Shown here piece by piece: positions 27,533 through 37,598 of a stretch of 64,000 bases of DNA (the stretch's first letter is position 1; every line of letters starts with the position of its first letter). Below the pieces are notes generated by a model. The model did no database searches. It had not been told where the DNA came from and saw nothing but the letters and a program-made list of their open reading frames with translations. Source of the DNA: Burkholderiales bacterium (lineage in GTDB: Bacteria; Pseudomonadota; Gammaproteobacteria; Burkholderiales; SG8-39); NCBI GenBank assembly GCA_020848075.1, contig JADLAV010000020.1:62001-126000 (forward strand). The letters run 5' to 3'. The translations under genes were made by a program, and so were the position numbers.

Positions 27533-28267
27533 ATGAACGCGGAAGGGCGTGCGGCTCCTGCCGTTGCGCCGGTGTTCCGGATGCGCGGCGTGACCAAGGT
27601 GTACACGATGGGCGAGGTCGAGGTGCGGGCGCTCGACGGCGTCGACCTCGATCTCTACGCCGGCGAGTTCGTCGTGCTGCTCGGCGCTTCGGGCAGCGGC
27701 AAATCGACGCTCCTGAATATCCTCGGCGGCCTGGACGTGCCGACTGGGGGCGACGTGTGGTACCTGGACCATCAGCTCTCTGGCGCGGAGGACGAAACCC
27801 TCACCCGGTACCGACGCGAGCACGTGGGTTTCGTGTTCCAGTTCTACAACCTGATCCCGAGCCTGACCGCGGCGGAGAACGTGGCGCTCGTGACCGACAT
27901 CGCCGTGCAGCCGATGGCCCCGGAGGCGGCGCTCGGGGTCGTCGGTCTCGGCGATCGGATCAATCACTTTCCGGCGCAGCTCTCGGGGGGTGAGCAGCAG
28001 CGCGTCGCCATCGCACGCGCCATCGCGAAGCGCCCCGACGTGCTGCTCTGCGACGAGCCGACCGGGGCGCTCGACTTTGCCACCGGCAAGATGGTGCTCG
28101 AAGCGCTCGAGCGCGTGAACCGCGAGCTCGGAACCACCACGGTCGTCATCACCCACAATGCGGCGATTGCCCGGATGGCCGATCGCGTGATCCACATCTC
28201 GAGCGGGCGGCTCGTCGGCGTCGAGTCGAACGCCGTCAAGGCGGCGCCCGGGGATCTCTCGTGGTGA
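27533..28267 (+). CDS. ABC exporter ATP-binding protein (MacB/LolD type)
   Basis: Cytoplasmic ATPase of 244 residues pairing with the FtsX-like permease that follows. Walker [11 protein letters not shown]-loop [18 protein letters not shown], signature [15 protein letters not shown], Walker [13 protein letters not shown] and switch His in VVITHN are all present; this sequence form is characteristic of the LolD/MacB/DevA group. It overlaps the permease by 7 bp, and the permease overlaps the adaptor by 8 bp, so three components of one exporter are translated together. Cargo unknown. Confidence 0.92.
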   Translation: MNAEGRAAPAVAPVFRMRGVTKVYTMGEVEVRALDGVDLDLYAGEFVVLLGASGSGKSTLLNILGGLDVPTGGDVWYLDHQLSGAEDETLTRYRREHVGFVFQFYNLIPSLTAAENVALVTDIAVQPMAPEAALGVVGLGDRINHFPAQLSGGEQQRVAIARAIAKRPDVLLCDEPTGALDFATGKMVLEALERVNRELGTTTVVITHNAAIARMADRVIHISSGRLVGVESNAVKAAPGDLSW

Positions 28268-30633
28268 GGCTGCCGGCCCTCGACCGCAAGCTCTTGCGCG
28301 ACATGTGGCGCATGCGCGGCCACCTCGTCGCGGTCGCGCTGGTGGCGGCCTGCGGCACGGCCACGTTCGTCACGATGCGCGGGGCCTACGAGGCGCTGGT
28401 TCACGCCCGCGCCGACTACTACTTGCGGTACCGCTTCGCGGAGGTGTTCGCCTATGCGAAGCGTGCGCCGCGCACGGTCGTGCCGCGGATCGCAGCGATT
28501 CCCGGCGTGGCCGCGGTCGAGGACCGGATCGTGCACGAGGTGACGGTCGACGTGCCGGGCTTCGGCGAACCGGTGACCGCGCGACTGGTGTCGGTGCCCG
28601 ACGTGGGACGTCCTGCGCTGAACGACCTCCACCTGCGCAGCGGGCGCTATCTCGCGCCCCGCTCGACCGATGAGGTACTGGTCGGCGAGTCGTTCGCGCG
28701 GGCGCACCGGCTGAAGCCGGGCGCGCGCCTGGCGGCGGTCATCAACGGGCGATGGCAGCGGCTGCGGGTGGTGGGGATCGCGAACTCGCCGGAGCACGTG
28801 TACGTGATCGGCGGTGCCGGGATCTTCCCCGACGACAAGCGCTACGGCGTGCTCTGGATGGGGCGCAAGGCGCTCGAGGCGGCGCTCGACATGGAGGACG
28901 GCTTCAACAGCGTCACGCTGCGCCTCGCGCCAGGCGCCGACGAGAAGGGCGTCATTCGACGGCTGGACGTGCTGCTCGCATCCTACGGGGCGATCGGTGC
29001 GCACGCGCGCGACGAGCAGATCTCGCACCAGATGCTCGACGGCGAGGTCCAGCAGGACCGTGTGACCGGCCTGGTCGTTCCGGCGATATTCCTCGCGGTC
29101 GCCGCGTTCCTCGTGCACAACGTGCTCATGCGCCTGATCGTGCTCCAGCGCGCCCAGATCGGGGTGCTGAAGGCTTTCGGCTACACCGACCGCGCGGTCG
29201 CGGCGCACTATCTCAAGCTCGCGATCGCGACCGCCCTGGCCGGGTCGGCGCTCGGCGTCGCGCTCGGGGCGTGGCTCGGCGCCGGGTTGGCGGATGTCTA
29301 TCAGCGGTTCTTTCACATGCCGTCGCTGGAATTCCGCCTGTCGATCGAGAACGTGCTCGGCGCGACCGCGGTGTGCGTCGCGGCCGCGCTGAGCGGGGCG
29401 CTGCCGGCGGCGCGGCGCGCGCTCGCGCTGCCCCCCGCCGAGGCAATGCGCCCGGAGCCGCCGCCGCGGTTCATGCCGCTCGTCGTGGAGCGGCTGGGTT
29501 ACGTGCAACTCTTGTCTCCCGCGACGCGTATGCTGTTGCGGAACGTGGAACGCCGGCCGCTGCGAGCCGTACTCTCCGTGCTGGCGATCGCGCTCGCCTG
29601 CGCGCTGCTCGTGGTCGGACGGTTCGGCCTCGATGCGCTCGAGGAGACCGTGCGGGTGCAGTTCCGCGAGGGCAGGCGCGACGACGTGCGCGTCGGCTTC
29701 TATGAACCGCGGGGTCCGCAGGTGAAGAACGATCTTGCCGCGCTGCCCGGCGTGACATACGCGGAGGCGTTTCGCGTGGTGCCGGCGCGCGTGCGCCTCG
29801 GGCACCGGTCGAAGCGTACCGCGGTGTTCGGGCTGCCGGCCGCGGCCGAGCTGCATCGGGTGGTGGACATCCGGATGCACGAGATCGTCGTCCCGCCGAC
29901 GGGCGCGGTCATCAGCGCGGGTTTGGCGCGAGTGCTCGCCGCCAGGCCCGGATCGGTGATCACGCTCGAGATTCTCGCGGGCGCGCGCCACGTGCGCGAG
30001 GTGCCGGTCGCGGCGATCGTGGAAGAGCCGATCGGGCTGTACGTCTACATGGACGAGCGCGCGCTCGCCCGCGTGCTTGGCGAGGGGCTGCAGTACACCG
30101 ATGCCTACCTCAGAGTGGACCCCAGGCGGCTGCACGAGCTCTATGGCGAGCTGAAGCGGCTGCCGACGGTCGCGGGCGTGACGCTGCGCGAGGCGACCCT
30201 GCGCAGCTTTCTCGACACGATCGCGGAGAACTTCCTCATCTCGACGACGATCCTCATCGGCTTCGCATGCGCGCTCGCCGCCGGCGTGGTCTACAACGGC
30301 GCGCGCATCGCGCTTTCGGAGCACGCCGCGACGCTCGCCACGCTGCGGATCCTCGGGCTCACCCGGCGCGAAGTGAGCCGCATCCTGCTCGGAGAGCAGG
30401 CGCTCCTCACCGCCGTTGCGGTTCCGCTCGGGCTCGTGATCGGCTACGGCATCTGCGCATGGCTGGTGGTTCTCGTCGCGACCGAGATCTATCGCTTGCC
30501 GCTCGTGGTCACGGCGAGGACCTACCTGTATGCTTCCGGGCTCGTGGCGGCCGCGGCGGCGGCCTCCGGGGCGGTCGTGGCGTGGCGCGTGCGGCGACTC
30601 GACCTCGTGGCGGTGCTGAAGATCCGTGAGTAA
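28261..30633 (+). CDS. FtsX-family ABC transporter permease
   Basis: Inner-membrane permease of 790 residues with two FtsX-like transmembrane blocks. Helix 1 follows a basic N-terminus ([20 protein letters not shown]); a large periplasmic loop (~50-270) precedes the first block ([20 protein letters not shown]), and a second loop (~430-660) precedes the last block ([19 protein letters not shown] to the C-terminus). The start is one of two adjacent GTG codons (28261, 28264) overlapping the ATPase stop. The doubled layout resembles lipoprotein- or lipid-related FtsX permeases more than single-block MacB. Confidence 0.88.
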   Translation: MVRLPALDRKLLRDMWRMRGHLVAVALVAACGTATFVTMRGAYEALVHARADYYLRYRFAEVFAYAKRAPRTVVPRIAAIPGVAAVEDRIVHEVTVDVPGFGEPVTARLVSVPDVGRPALNDLHLRSGRYLAPRSTDEVLVGESFARAHRLKPGARLAAVINGRWQRLRVVGIANSPEHVYVIGGAGIFPDDKRYGVLWMGRKALEAALDMEDGFNSVTLRLAPGADEKGVIRRLDVLLASYGAIGAHARDEQISHQMLDGEVQQDRVTGLVVPAIFLAVAAFLVHNVLMRLIVLQRAQIGVLKAFGYTDRAVAAHYLKLAIATALAGSALGVALGAWLGAGLADVYQRFFHMPSLEFRLSIENVLGATAVCVAAALSGALPAARRALALPPAEAMRPEPPPRFMPLVVERLGYVQLLSPATRMLLRNVERRPLRAVLSVLAIALACALLVVGRFGLDALEETVRVQFREGRRDDVRVGFYEPRGPQVKNDLAALPGVTYAEAFRVVPARVRLGHRSKRTAVFGLPAAAELHRVVDIRMHEIVVPPTGAVISAGLARVLAARPGSVITLEILAGARHVREVPVAAIVEEPIGLYVYMDERALARVLGEGLQYTDAYLRVDPRRLHELYGELKRLPTVAGVTLREATLRSFLDTIAENFLISTTILIGFACALAAGVVYNGARIALSEHAATLATLRILGLTRREVSRILLGEQALLTAVAVPLGLVIGYGICAWLVVLVATEIYRLPLVVTARTYLYASGLVAAAAAASGAVVAWRVRRLDLVAVLKIRE

Positions 30634-31846
30634 TTCCGACAGGCGGGAACGCGCGTCGCGCATGCGTCGCTGGACCGGATGGGCGATCGGTGCGCTCGCG
30701 GCGAGCGCCGTCGCATGGCTCGCCTTCGCGCCCGAGCCGGTGGAAGTCGAGCTGGCGGAGGCGGTGCGCGGCCCGATGGAAGTGACCGTCGACCAGGAGG
30801 CCGAGGTGCGCGTGCACGACCGCTACGTCATCGCGGCGCCGGTCGCCGGCAAGCTGATTCGCGTCGACCTGCACCCCGGGGACGCGGTCGAGCCCGGGCA
30901 GGTGGTGGCGGTGCTCGAGCCGCTGCCGCTCGACGCTCGCGCCCGCCAGGAGGCGCTCGGGCGCCTCGATGTGGCGCGCGCGCTCGTGCGCGAGGCGCGC
31001 TCGCAGGTGGCCCGCGCCGCCGCGGCGCTCGCGCAGCAGACGCGGGAGCGCCAGCGCATGGAGAAGCTCCGGGACGAGCGCTTCGTGTCGCCCGAGGCGG
31101 TGGAGCGGGCGCGCACCGCGGAGGAGACGGCACGCGCCGAAGCGCAGGCGGCGCATGCGCGCGAAGCCGCCGCGCGCCACGACGAGCGCGTGGCCGAGGC
31201 GGCGCTGCTCGCGATCCCTGCCGCCGACGGGAAGCCCGGGCGGCTCGTCGAGCTCGCCGCGCCGGTCGCGGGCAGCGTGCTTCGCGTGATGGAGGAGAGC
31301 GAGCGGACGCTCGCCTCGGGCATGCCGGTCATGGTGATCGGCGATCCGTCGCGGTTCGAGATCGTCGCCGACGTTCTGTCGACCGACGCGGTGAAGATTC
31401 CGCCCGGCGCGCCCGCACGCGTGGAGGAGTGGGGCGGCGACAGCAGCCTGCGTGCGCGGGTCCGCGTGGTGGAGCCGTACGCATTCACCAAGGTCTCGGC
31501 CCTCGGGATCGAGGAGAAGCGCGTGAACGTGGTGATGGATCCGGTCGATTCGCTCGGTCGGCTCGGCGATGGATACCGTGTGGAGGCGCGCATCGTGATC
31601 TGGTCGGCGCCCGACGTCCTGAAGGTGCCGGCGAGCGCGCTGTTTCGCCGGGGCGAAGAATGGGCGGTGTTTGCAGTCGAGGCGGGGCGGGCCCGCATCC
31701 GGCCGGTGAAGATCGGGCACCGGAACCCGTTCGAGGCCGAAGTCCTGGAAGGCGTCGCCGCCGGTGCGCGCGTGGTCAAGTATCCGGGCAACCAGCTCGA
31801 TGACGGCGCGCGCGTGCGCGCCGCCGGCCCTCGTCAGACCTCGTAG
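30626..31846 (+). CDS. HlyD/RND-type periplasmic adaptor protein
   Basis: Membrane-fusion protein of 406 residues linking the ABC permease to the outer envelope. A single N-terminal helix (WTGWAIGALAASAVAWLAF) is followed by a lipoyl half (VIAAPVAGKLIRVDLHPGDAVEPGQVVAVLE), a long Ala/Arg/Glu coiled coil (~105-190), the second lipoyl half (VELAAPVAGSVLRVM), a beta-barrel and the GYRVEARIVIW region. The GTG start overlaps the permease end by 8 bp. No outer-membrane channel gene is adjacent. Its last 13 bp overlap the convergent nuclease gene. Confidence 0.88.
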   Translation: MSNSDRRERASRMRRWTGWAIGALAASAVAWLAFAPEPVEVELAEAVRGPMEVTVDQEAEVRVHDRYVIAAPVAGKLIRVDLHPGDAVEPGQVVAVLEPLPLDARARQEALGRLDVARALVREARSQVARAAAALAQQTRERQRMEKLRDERFVSPEAVERARTAEETARAEAQAAHAREAAARHDERVAEAALLAIPAADGKPGRLVELAAPVAGSVLRVMEESERTLASGMPVMVIGDPSRFEIVADVLSTDAVKIPPGAPARVEEWGGDSSLRARVRVVEPYAFTKVSALGIEEKRVNVVMDPVDSLGRLGDGYRVEARIVIWSAPDVLKVPASALFRRGEEWAVFAVEAGRARIRPVKIGHRNPFEAEVLEGVAAGARVVKYPGNQLDDGARVRAAGPRQTS

Positions 31847-33225
31847 CTCGCGCGGTACTCGGGCAGCTTCGCGCGCCAGCCGAGCTCCCGGCGCACGCTC
31901 TGCGCGAAGAGCCGCGCGGTCTCCGGCTCGCCGTGGACGATGAAGACCTCCCGCGGGGCGCGCCGGAAGTTGCGCAGCCACGCGAGCAATGCCGAGCGGT
32001 CGGCGTGCGCCGAGAGGCCGCCGAGCGTGTACACCTTCGCGCGCACCGGGAAGGATTCGCCGAAGAGGCGCACGCTGCGGGCACCTTCGACGATGCGCCG
32101 CCCGAGGGTCCCCTCAGCCTGAAACCCGGTGAACAGGATCGAGCACTCCCGGCGCCCGATATTGTGCTCGAGATGGTGCTTGATGCGGCCGCCCTCGCAC
32201 ATGCCGCTCGCGGCGATGATCACCGCGCCGGAGCGGATCAGGTTGAGCTTCTTCGACTCCTCGACGCCTTCGGTGAACCGCACGCGGACCGGCAGCTTTC
32301 CGCGTAGCAGCCGGGCGAGGCCGTCGCGCGTCTCGGCATCGAGCAGATCGGCGTGCTTGAGCGTGACTTGCGTCGCCGCGTATGCGAGCGGCGAGTCGAC
32401 GAACACGTTCAGGCGCCCGACGCGCCTGGCGAGCGAGAGTTGCGCGAGGAGCGCGATGAGCTCCTGGGTGCGGCCGAGCGCAAATGCGGGCACGATGACG
32501 TTGCCGTGGCGGCGCCGAAGCGTGTCCTCGAGCGCATCGACGAGCTCATCGACCGTCGCCAGCCAATCCTTGTGGTCGCGGTTGCCGTAGGTCGATTCCA
32601 CCAGCAGCACGTCGGTGTCCCGGACCGGCGTCGGGTCCTCGACGACCGGGCGCCCGGGCTGGCCGAGGTCGCCGGAGAAGACGACCTTGAGGTCGCGGCC
32701 GGCATCGCGCACACGGACCTCGACGATCGCCGCGCCGAGGATGTGGCCGGCGTCGCGGAACTTCACCCGCACGCCGGGCCGCGGCGCGAATTCCCGCTCG
32801 TACCTCGCGCCCTGGAGTAGCGGAAAGGTGGCCTCCGCCTGGGCGACGGTGTAGAGCGGTGCGACCGCGCGCGCCGCGTCATCGAGCCGCTCGTTTTTCC
32901 ACGCCGCCTCCTTTTCGTGGATGTATGCGCTGTCGCGCAGCATGATCTCGAGGAGATCGGCGGTCGCCGGCGTGCAGTACACCGGATTGCGATAACCGAG
33001 GGCCACCAGCCGCGGCAGCAATCCGCTGTGGTCCAGATGGGCATGCGTGACCAGGACGAAGTCGATCGCGCGGACGTCGAACGGAGGCGTGGCGACGTTC
33101 TTCGAGGCGGCGTCCTTGCCGCCCTGGAAGAGCCCGCAATCCACGAGGAACCGAGCGGCCTCGGTCTGAACGAGATAGCAGCTGCCGGTCACCTCGCCAG
33201 CCGCACCTAGAAAAGTGATGCGCAC
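31834..33225 (-). CDS. Beta-CASP metallo-beta-lactamase-fold nuclease (RNA-processing type)
   Basis: Zinc-dependent hydrolase of 463 residues. The MBL motif THAHLDHSG (60-68) supplies metal ligands, DAGHILGAA and FSGDLGQPG supply the others; the beta-CASP insert begins ESTYGNRDH and includes PAFALGRTQELI, and the C-terminal motifs SGMCEGGRIKHHL, GLSAHADR and VHGEPETA complete the YsH1/CPSF73-like bacterial family. These act as RNA endo/exonucleases. It is monocistronic and convergent with the exporter operon (13-bp overlap). The target RNA cannot be inferred. Confidence 0.9.
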   Translation of the reverse strand: MRITFLGAAGEVTGSCYLVQTEAARFLVDCGLFQGGKDAASKNVATPPFDVRAIDFVLVTHAHLDHSGLLPRLVALGYRNPVYCTPATADLLEIMLRDSAYIHEKEAAWKNERLDDAARAVAPLYTVAQAEATFPLLQGARYEREFAPRPGVRVKFRDAGHILGAAIVEVRVRDAGRDLKVVFSGDLGQPGRPVVEDPTPVRDTDVLLVESTYGNRDHKDWLATVDELVDALEDTLRRRHGNVIVPAFALGRTQELIALLAQLSLARRVGRLNVFVDSPLAYAATQVTLKHADLLDAETRDGLARLLRGKLPVRVRFTEGVEESKKLNLIRSGAVIIAASGMCEGGRIKHHLEHNIGRRECSILFTGFQAEGTLGRRIVEGARSVRLFGESFPVRAKVYTLGGLSAHADRSALLAWLRNFRRAPREVFIVHGEPETARLFAQSVRRELGWRAKLPEYRASYEV

Positions 33226-33283
33226 CCGGGTCTATCCGCGCAAAAAAAGAATTCTATTCGGCGCGCCGCGGGCGCGAGCGTGC

Positions 33284-33312
33284 ACAAAAAAGTGACGGCC
33301 CGGGGGCCGTCA
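33284..33312 (-). terminator. Rho-independent terminator, minus strand
   Basis: A perfect 9-bp stem (TGACGGCCC at 33293-33301 pairing with GGGCCGTCA at 33304-33312) is followed on the minus strand by CTTTTTTG. It lies in the 358-bp gap 33226-33583, downstream of the uncharacterised gene at 33584-34321 and upstream of the nuclease gene. I see no gene in the rest of that gap. Confidence 0.6.
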
Positions 33313-33583
33313 ACAGGGAGAAAGAGCGCGGTGCTTCGCGCCCTCGGAGGTCACGGGTCGGACGGGCCGATCCGCACGCACGATCTTACGCGAGGGACAG
33401 GTGGCCGTTCAACATGAAAGGTGGCTGGCAAGACCGACGAGACGCGGGCTGCCCGGCGAGCGACACAGCATAACCCCCGGAATACTTTGTGGAAAACGTA
33501 GTGCATTCCCGCCGGCATGCGGGCCAGTGACATAGGCCGAAGGGTCTATCCGCAGCGGCGGGATACCCTGGAAGCGAGACGCT

Positions 33584-34321
33584 TCACTCGGTCGCGGCAA
33601 ACGGCTCCGGAGCTCCCGCGAGGAGCCGATCCAGGATGCGGCGCTCGCGTCGCTCGATCGTGTCGAGAAACTCGCGGGCACCCCGCATGTCGCGGAACGC
33701 GAAGAATCCGCGCTCGAGGAACGCGTGCAGCTCGCCGAGCCCGGCAAGGTGTGCAGGGCCACGCATCATCTCGAGGGCCTTCGCGACGAGCGGCTTCCGC
33801 GCGAGCGCGTCGAGCGCTTCGCCGATCTCGCGCACCAGCGCGATCTGCCGTTCGCGCGCCGCTCGGTTGGCGCAGCTGCGGTACGCGTCGGCGTAGCGCT
33901 TGGCGTCGATGCCGAGCTCGGCGGCCGGAGCGTCGCCCCGGCGCAGCGTGGCGACCATCTCGGCGTCGAGCGCTTCGGACAGGCAGTCGAGTTCCACCGC
34001 GAGTCCCAGTGTCCGCACCGCGCCAAGGGGCAGGAGCCGCGTCATGGTCGGCAGGATCCGCGCGACCTCGTCGTCGCGCTCGGCGAAATCCTTCGGCCCG
34101 TACAGGTCTTCGAGGAAGAATCGCGCAGCGCGGCCGTAGCGCTCGCTCTGCAGCAGGTCCGGATAGGTCTCCGCGAGCCGGCCGGCTTGCCAGCCACGCA
34201 GGCGCAGACGATCGTCGCCGGCGCGCCGGGCGTCCGCGCGCAAGCGCTTCACGCGCGCGAGATCCGCGCGGATCGCCTCGGCAATCTCGGCTTTCGCACG
34301 CGAATGGAACAGAGCGACCAT
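33584..34321 (-). CDS. Uncharacterised protein with FFLEDLYG motif
   Basis: Predicted soluble, largely helical protein of 245 residues. There is no signal peptide, membrane segment or recognised catalytic motif. The most distinctive stretch is RYGRAARFFLEDLYGPKDFA followed by ERDDEVARILPTMTRLLP, a pattern I associate with conserved hypothetical proteins of betaproteobacteria, without known function. A minus-strand TATAAT at 34334-34339 sits directly before the start, giving a very short leader. It is divergent from the Tat-protein/GMC operon. Confidence 0.8.
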   Translation of the reverse strand: MVALFHSRAKAEIAEAIRADLARVKRLRADARRAGDDRLRLRGWQAGRLAETYPDLLQSERYGRAARFFLEDLYGPKDFAERDDEVARILPTMTRLLPLGAVRTLGLAVELDCLSEALDAEMVATLRRGDAPAAELGIDAKRYADAYRSCANRAARERQIALVREIGEALDALARKPLVAKALEMMRGPAHLAGLGELHAFLERGFFAFRDMRGAREFLDTIERRERRILDRLLAGAPEPFAATE

Positions 34322-34368
34322 GTCTGGGTGCCGATTATAGTGAGCGGCGGAATCCGGTTGCCGATCTC

Positions 34369-34384
34369 TAGAGGAAATGCTCTA
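34369..34384. promoter_or_regulatory. Palindromic operator candidate TAGAG-N6-CTCTA
   Basis: TAGAG (34369-34373) and CTCTA (34380-34384) are inverted around GAAATG. The site is between the divergent start codons at 34321 and 34501, about 30 bp upstream of the minus-strand -10 (TATAAT, 34334-34339). The same palindrome with the same spacing occurs in the divergent region before the fatty acyl-CoA reductase and phasin genes. Confidence 0.4.
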
Positions 34385-34500
34385 TCGTCCGCCCGAAACG
34401 CTCCGATAGAATCGATCTGCGCGGATTTCGCCGCCGGGGCGCCCGTAGGGCGTCTGTCGCGGTCGCCGGGCGTAGCGTGCATACAGGCCGGACAGCGTAC

Positions 34501-35010
34501 GTGATCACAAGACGCCAGTTTCTCAAGGTGGGCGCGAGCGGAGCGGCAGTGCTCGCGCTCTTCCGCGCCGGTCGCGCCCAGGCGCCGCACTCCGTCGATG
34601 CGGCGCTGAGCGGGGGCGCCCGCGACGTGCTGGCCGGGGTGGTTCCCGTCATGCTGGATGGCGCGCTTCCCGCGGAGGAAGCCGCACGAGCGCTGCGCGT
34701 CGTCGCGACGATCGATCGGATCGAGGAGGCCGTGGCGGGACTGCCGCCGCCCGTGCAGGCGGAACTGCGGGACCTGTTCGCGCTTCTCGCGTTCGCGCCC
34801 AGCCGCTGGCTGCTCGCCGGCGTGCGCTCGCCGTGGCGCGCGGCGTCGAATGCCGAAGTCGCCGCGTTCCTGCAGCGGTGGCGGCTGAGCAGGTGGATGC
34901 TGCTGCAACAGGGCTATCACGCGTTGCACGACCTGGTGCTCGCCGCGTTCTACGCCGATCCCGCGAGCTGGCCGCGCATCGACTACCCGGGCCCGCCGCG
35001 GCTCGGCTGA
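34501..35010 (+). CDS. Tat-exported protein, likely small partner of the GMC oxidoreductase
   Basis: 169 residues from a GTG. The N-terminus VITRRQFLKVGASGAAVLALF is a twin-arginine signal (RRQFLK), so export of a folded or co-exported protein is predicted. The rest is helical with DALPAEEAARALRVVATIDRI-like amphipathic stretches and no cofactor motif; it resembles subunit-3-like partners of gluconate dehydrogenase-type GMC enzymes, which carry the Tat signal for the flavoprotein (weak family match). One base separates it from the GMC gene. Confidence 0.72.
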   Translation: MITRRQFLKVGASGAAVLALFRAGRAQAPHSVDAALSGGARDVLAGVVPVMLDGALPAEEAARALRVVATIDRIEEAVAGLPPPVQAELRDLFALLAFAPSRWLLAGVRSPWRAASNAEVAAFLQRWRLSRWMLLQQGYHALHDLVLAAFYADPASWPRIDYPGPPRLG

Positions 35011-35011
35011 C

Positions 35012-36616
35012 ATGATCATCGATCCGATCGAGCAGGGATTGGCGCGCGGCTGGAAGGTCGTGAACGCCGCGGCGCTCGAGCGCGACCTGGTCGTCGACGC
35101 CGACGTCGCGATCGTCGGCACGGGCGCGGGTGGCGGCGTGAGTGCCGAAATCCTGAGCGCAGCGGGGTTGAAGGTGGTGCTGGTCGAGGAGGGGCCGCTC
35201 AAGAGCTCGCGCGACTTCAAGATGCTGGAGTCCGATGCGTATCCGCAGCTCTACCAGGAGTCGGCGGCCCGCAAGACGCTCGACCAGGCGATCACCATCA
35301 TGCAGGGACGCTGCGTCGGCGGCTCGACCACCGTCAACTGGACATCGAGCTTTCGCACGCCCGCCACGACGCTTGCCTACTGGGTGCGCGCATTCGGGCT
35401 CGCCGAACTCTCGTCCGACGCGCTTGCGCCGTGGTTCGAGGCGATGGAGCGGCGGCTCTCGATCGCGCCGTGGACGGCGGCGCCGAATGCCAACAACGCA
35501 TTGCTGCGCGAGGGCGCGGCGAAGCTCGGCATCCCGACCGCGGTGATCCGGCGCAACGTGCGCGGCTGCCTCGATCTCGGCTACTGCGGTGTCGGCTGTC
35601 CGACCAACGCCAAGCAGTCGATGCTCGTGACGACGCTGCCGGCAGCGCTCGATCGCGGCGCCCTGCTCGTGACCCTTGCCCGCGCCCGGCGCTTCGCCCG
35701 GCGCGCGGACCGCATCGCATCCCTGGAAGCGGTCGCGCTCGATCCGCACGGAGTCCGCGAGACCGCGCGGCGCGTGACCGTGCTGGCGCGGCACTATGTG
35801 CTCGCGGCAGGCGGCATCGGGTCCCCCGCGGTTCTCATGCGGAGCGACGCGCCCGATCCGCACCGGCTGGTCGGGACGCGGACGTTTCTGCATCCGACGG
35901 TGGTCTCGGCGGCCGAGATGCCGGCTCCCGTGAACGGTTACGCCGGCGCGCCGCAGGCGCTCTATTCGGACCACTTCCTCGACGCGACGCCGGTCGACGG
36001 ACCGATCGGATTCAAGCTCGAGGTGCCGCCGCTCCACCCCGTCCTGGTCGCCACCACCCTGCAGGGGTTCGGGATGCCGCATGCCGGGCGCATGAGCGCC
36101 TTCGCGCATACGCATGCGATCATCGCCTTGCTGCGCGACGGGTTCCATCCGGAAAGCCCGGGCGGCATCGTCGGCCTGCGCCACGATGGTTTCCCGGTGC
36201 TCGCCTACCCGATCACCGACTTTGTCTGGGGTGGCGTGCGCCGGGCGCTCCTGGCGATGGCCGAGATCCAGTTCGCCGCGGGAGCACGCAAGGTGTATCC
36301 GGTGCACGAGCAGGCTACCGGCTACGCGAGCTGGCCCGCAGCCAAGGCCGCGATCGAGGCACTGCCGCTCGCGCCGCTCGCCGCGCGCGTGGTCAGCGCC
36401 CACGTGATGGGGGGCTGCGCCATGGCGGACGCGCCGCAGCGCGGCGTCGTGGATCATCGCGGCCGGCACTTTCAGCTCGAGAACCTCTCGATCCACGACG
36501 GATCGGTCTTCCCCACGAGCGTCGGGGCGAACCCGCAGCTCTCGATCTACGGGCTCGCGGCGCGCAATGCCGCGGCGCTCGCCCAGATGCTGACCGGGCG
36601 GCCGGCGACGCAATGA
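35012..36616 (+). CDS. GMC family FAD-dependent oxidoreductase
   Basis: Flavoprotein alcohol/sterol-type oxidoreductase, 534 residues. FAD-binding DVAIVGTGAGGGVSAEIL (about 31-48) with the acidic end VEEG, GRCVGGSTTVNW for the substrate/FAD loop, CDLGYCGVGCP-like Cys-rich GCLDLGYCGVGCPTNAKQS, and the C-terminal HVMGGCAMAD, SIHDGSVFP and GANPQLSIYGLAARNA motifs. It has no signal of its own, so periplasmic location would depend on the Tat-bearing partner upstream. An ATGA overlap joins it to the lipase gene. Substrate unknown; long-chain alcohol or sterol is plausible with an adjacent lipase. Confidence 0.9.
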   Translation: MIIDPIEQGLARGWKVVNAAALERDLVVDADVAIVGTGAGGGVSAEILSAAGLKVVLVEEGPLKSSRDFKMLESDAYPQLYQESAARKTLDQAITIMQGRCVGGSTTVNWTSSFRTPATTLAYWVRAFGLAELSSDALAPWFEAMERRLSIAPWTAAPNANNALLREGAAKLGIPTAVIRRNVRGCLDLGYCGVGCPTNAKQSMLVTTLPAALDRGALLVTLARARRFARRADRIASLEAVALDPHGVRETARRVTVLARHYVLAAGGIGSPAVLMRSDAPDPHRLVGTRTFLHPTVVSAAEMPAPVNGYAGAPQALYSDHFLDATPVDGPIGFKLEVPPLHPVLVATTLQGFGMPHAGRMSAFAHTHAIIALLRDGFHPESPGGIVGLRHDGFPVLAYPITDFVWGGVRRALLAMAEIQFAAGARKVYPVHEQATGYASWPAAKAAIEALPLAPLAARVVSAHVMGGCAMADAPQRGVVDHRGRHFQLENLSIHDGSVFPTSVGANPQLSIYGLAARNAAALAQMLTGRPATQ

Positions 36617-37533
36617 ACGGCACGATCGCACGCAGCTACCTTGCGCTCCTGATCGCGCTGCTCGCGCTGGGTGCCGGCTCCGCGCGGCTCCTCGCAGGCT
36701 CTCCCGTGAACCCCGGGGTGCTGCTCGGGGCAATGCTCGGTGCGGTGCTCGCCCCGGCGGCGGTCGCGGTCGCTCTGACCTACGCGATCTCGACGGGTCG
36801 AGCGACTCCGCCGCCGCCCGAGTTTGCGATCGGGCGGCTCGCGCTGGCTGCGGCGATGCTGCGCGAGCTTGCGGCGCACGTCATCGTCTTCGCGGTGCTC
36901 GTGCCGTTCGAGAGAGTGTGGATGGGGAGATCCGTGCCACTGCGCGCGTCAGGCGATCGCGACCCGGTGGTACTCGTCCACGGCTACCTGTGCGGCGCGG
37001 CGGCCTGGTGGCGGTTCGCCCGGCTGCTCGAGGCGGGCGGCTTTGCGACGCGCGCGGTGGACGTCGGACCGGCGCTCGGCAGCATCGACGACATGGCGGA
37101 CGCGCTCGCGCGTCATGTCGAGGAGATCGTGGGGGCAGCGGGGGTCCAACGAGTGAGCCTCGTCGCGCACAGCATGGGCGGGCTCGTCTGCCGCGCGTAT
37201 CTGCGCCGCTACGGCGCCGCGCGGGTCGGGCGTCTCGTGACGATCGGCACGCCGCACGACGGCACCCGCGTTGCGCGCCTGGGCATCGGAACCGACGCGC
37301 GCCAGATGGAGCCCGGCAGCGGGTGGCTGGCAGCCCTTGCCGCGCATGAAGCGGCGGCGACGGCCGCAAGGCCGCAGGCCGTTTCGATCTTCAGCTACCA
37401 CGACAATTACATCGTGCCCCCGGCCTCGGGCGCCCTCGCCTGGGCGCGCCACGTTCCGCTCGCCGGCTTCGGGCACGTGGAGACGTACTTCTCGACCCGC
37501 GTTGCGGCGCTCGTTGCAGAGGCGCTCGCGTAG
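36613..37533 (+). CDS. Lipase/alpha-beta hydrolase with N-terminal membrane helices
   Basis: 306 residues. The first ~115 residues contain about three hydrophobic helices (YLALLIALLALGAGSARLLA, LLGAMLGAVLAPAAVAVAL, AAHVIVFAVLVPFERVW); then an alpha/beta-hydrolase begins VVLVHGYLCGAAAWWRFARL with nucleophile Ser in AHSMGG (near 187), GTPHDGT, an Asp in YHDNYIVPP and His in GFGHVETY. The HGYLC and SMGG forms suit triacylglycerol lipases. It is translationally coupled to the GMC gene, suggesting hydrolysis of an ester followed by oxidation of the released alcohol (inference). Confidence 0.85.
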   Translation: MNGTIARSYLALLIALLALGAGSARLLAGSPVNPGVLLGAMLGAVLAPAAVAVALTYAISTGRATPPPPEFAIGRLALAAAMLRELAAHVIVFAVLVPFERVWMGRSVPLRASGDRDPVVLVHGYLCGAAAWWRFARLLEAGGFATRAVDVGPALGSIDDMADALARHVEEIVGAAGVQRVSLVAHSMGGLVCRAYLRRYGAARVGRLVTIGTPHDGTRVARLGIGTDARQMEPGSGWLAALAAHEAAATAARPQAVSIFSYHDNYIVPPASGALAWARHVPLAGFGHVETYFSTRVAALVAEALA

Positions 37534-37598
37534 GAAAGCGGCAGCCGGGGCCGCGCGGGAGAGGCAGTCTGTTGCGCGGTCCGTCAGCCGGGGAATCG

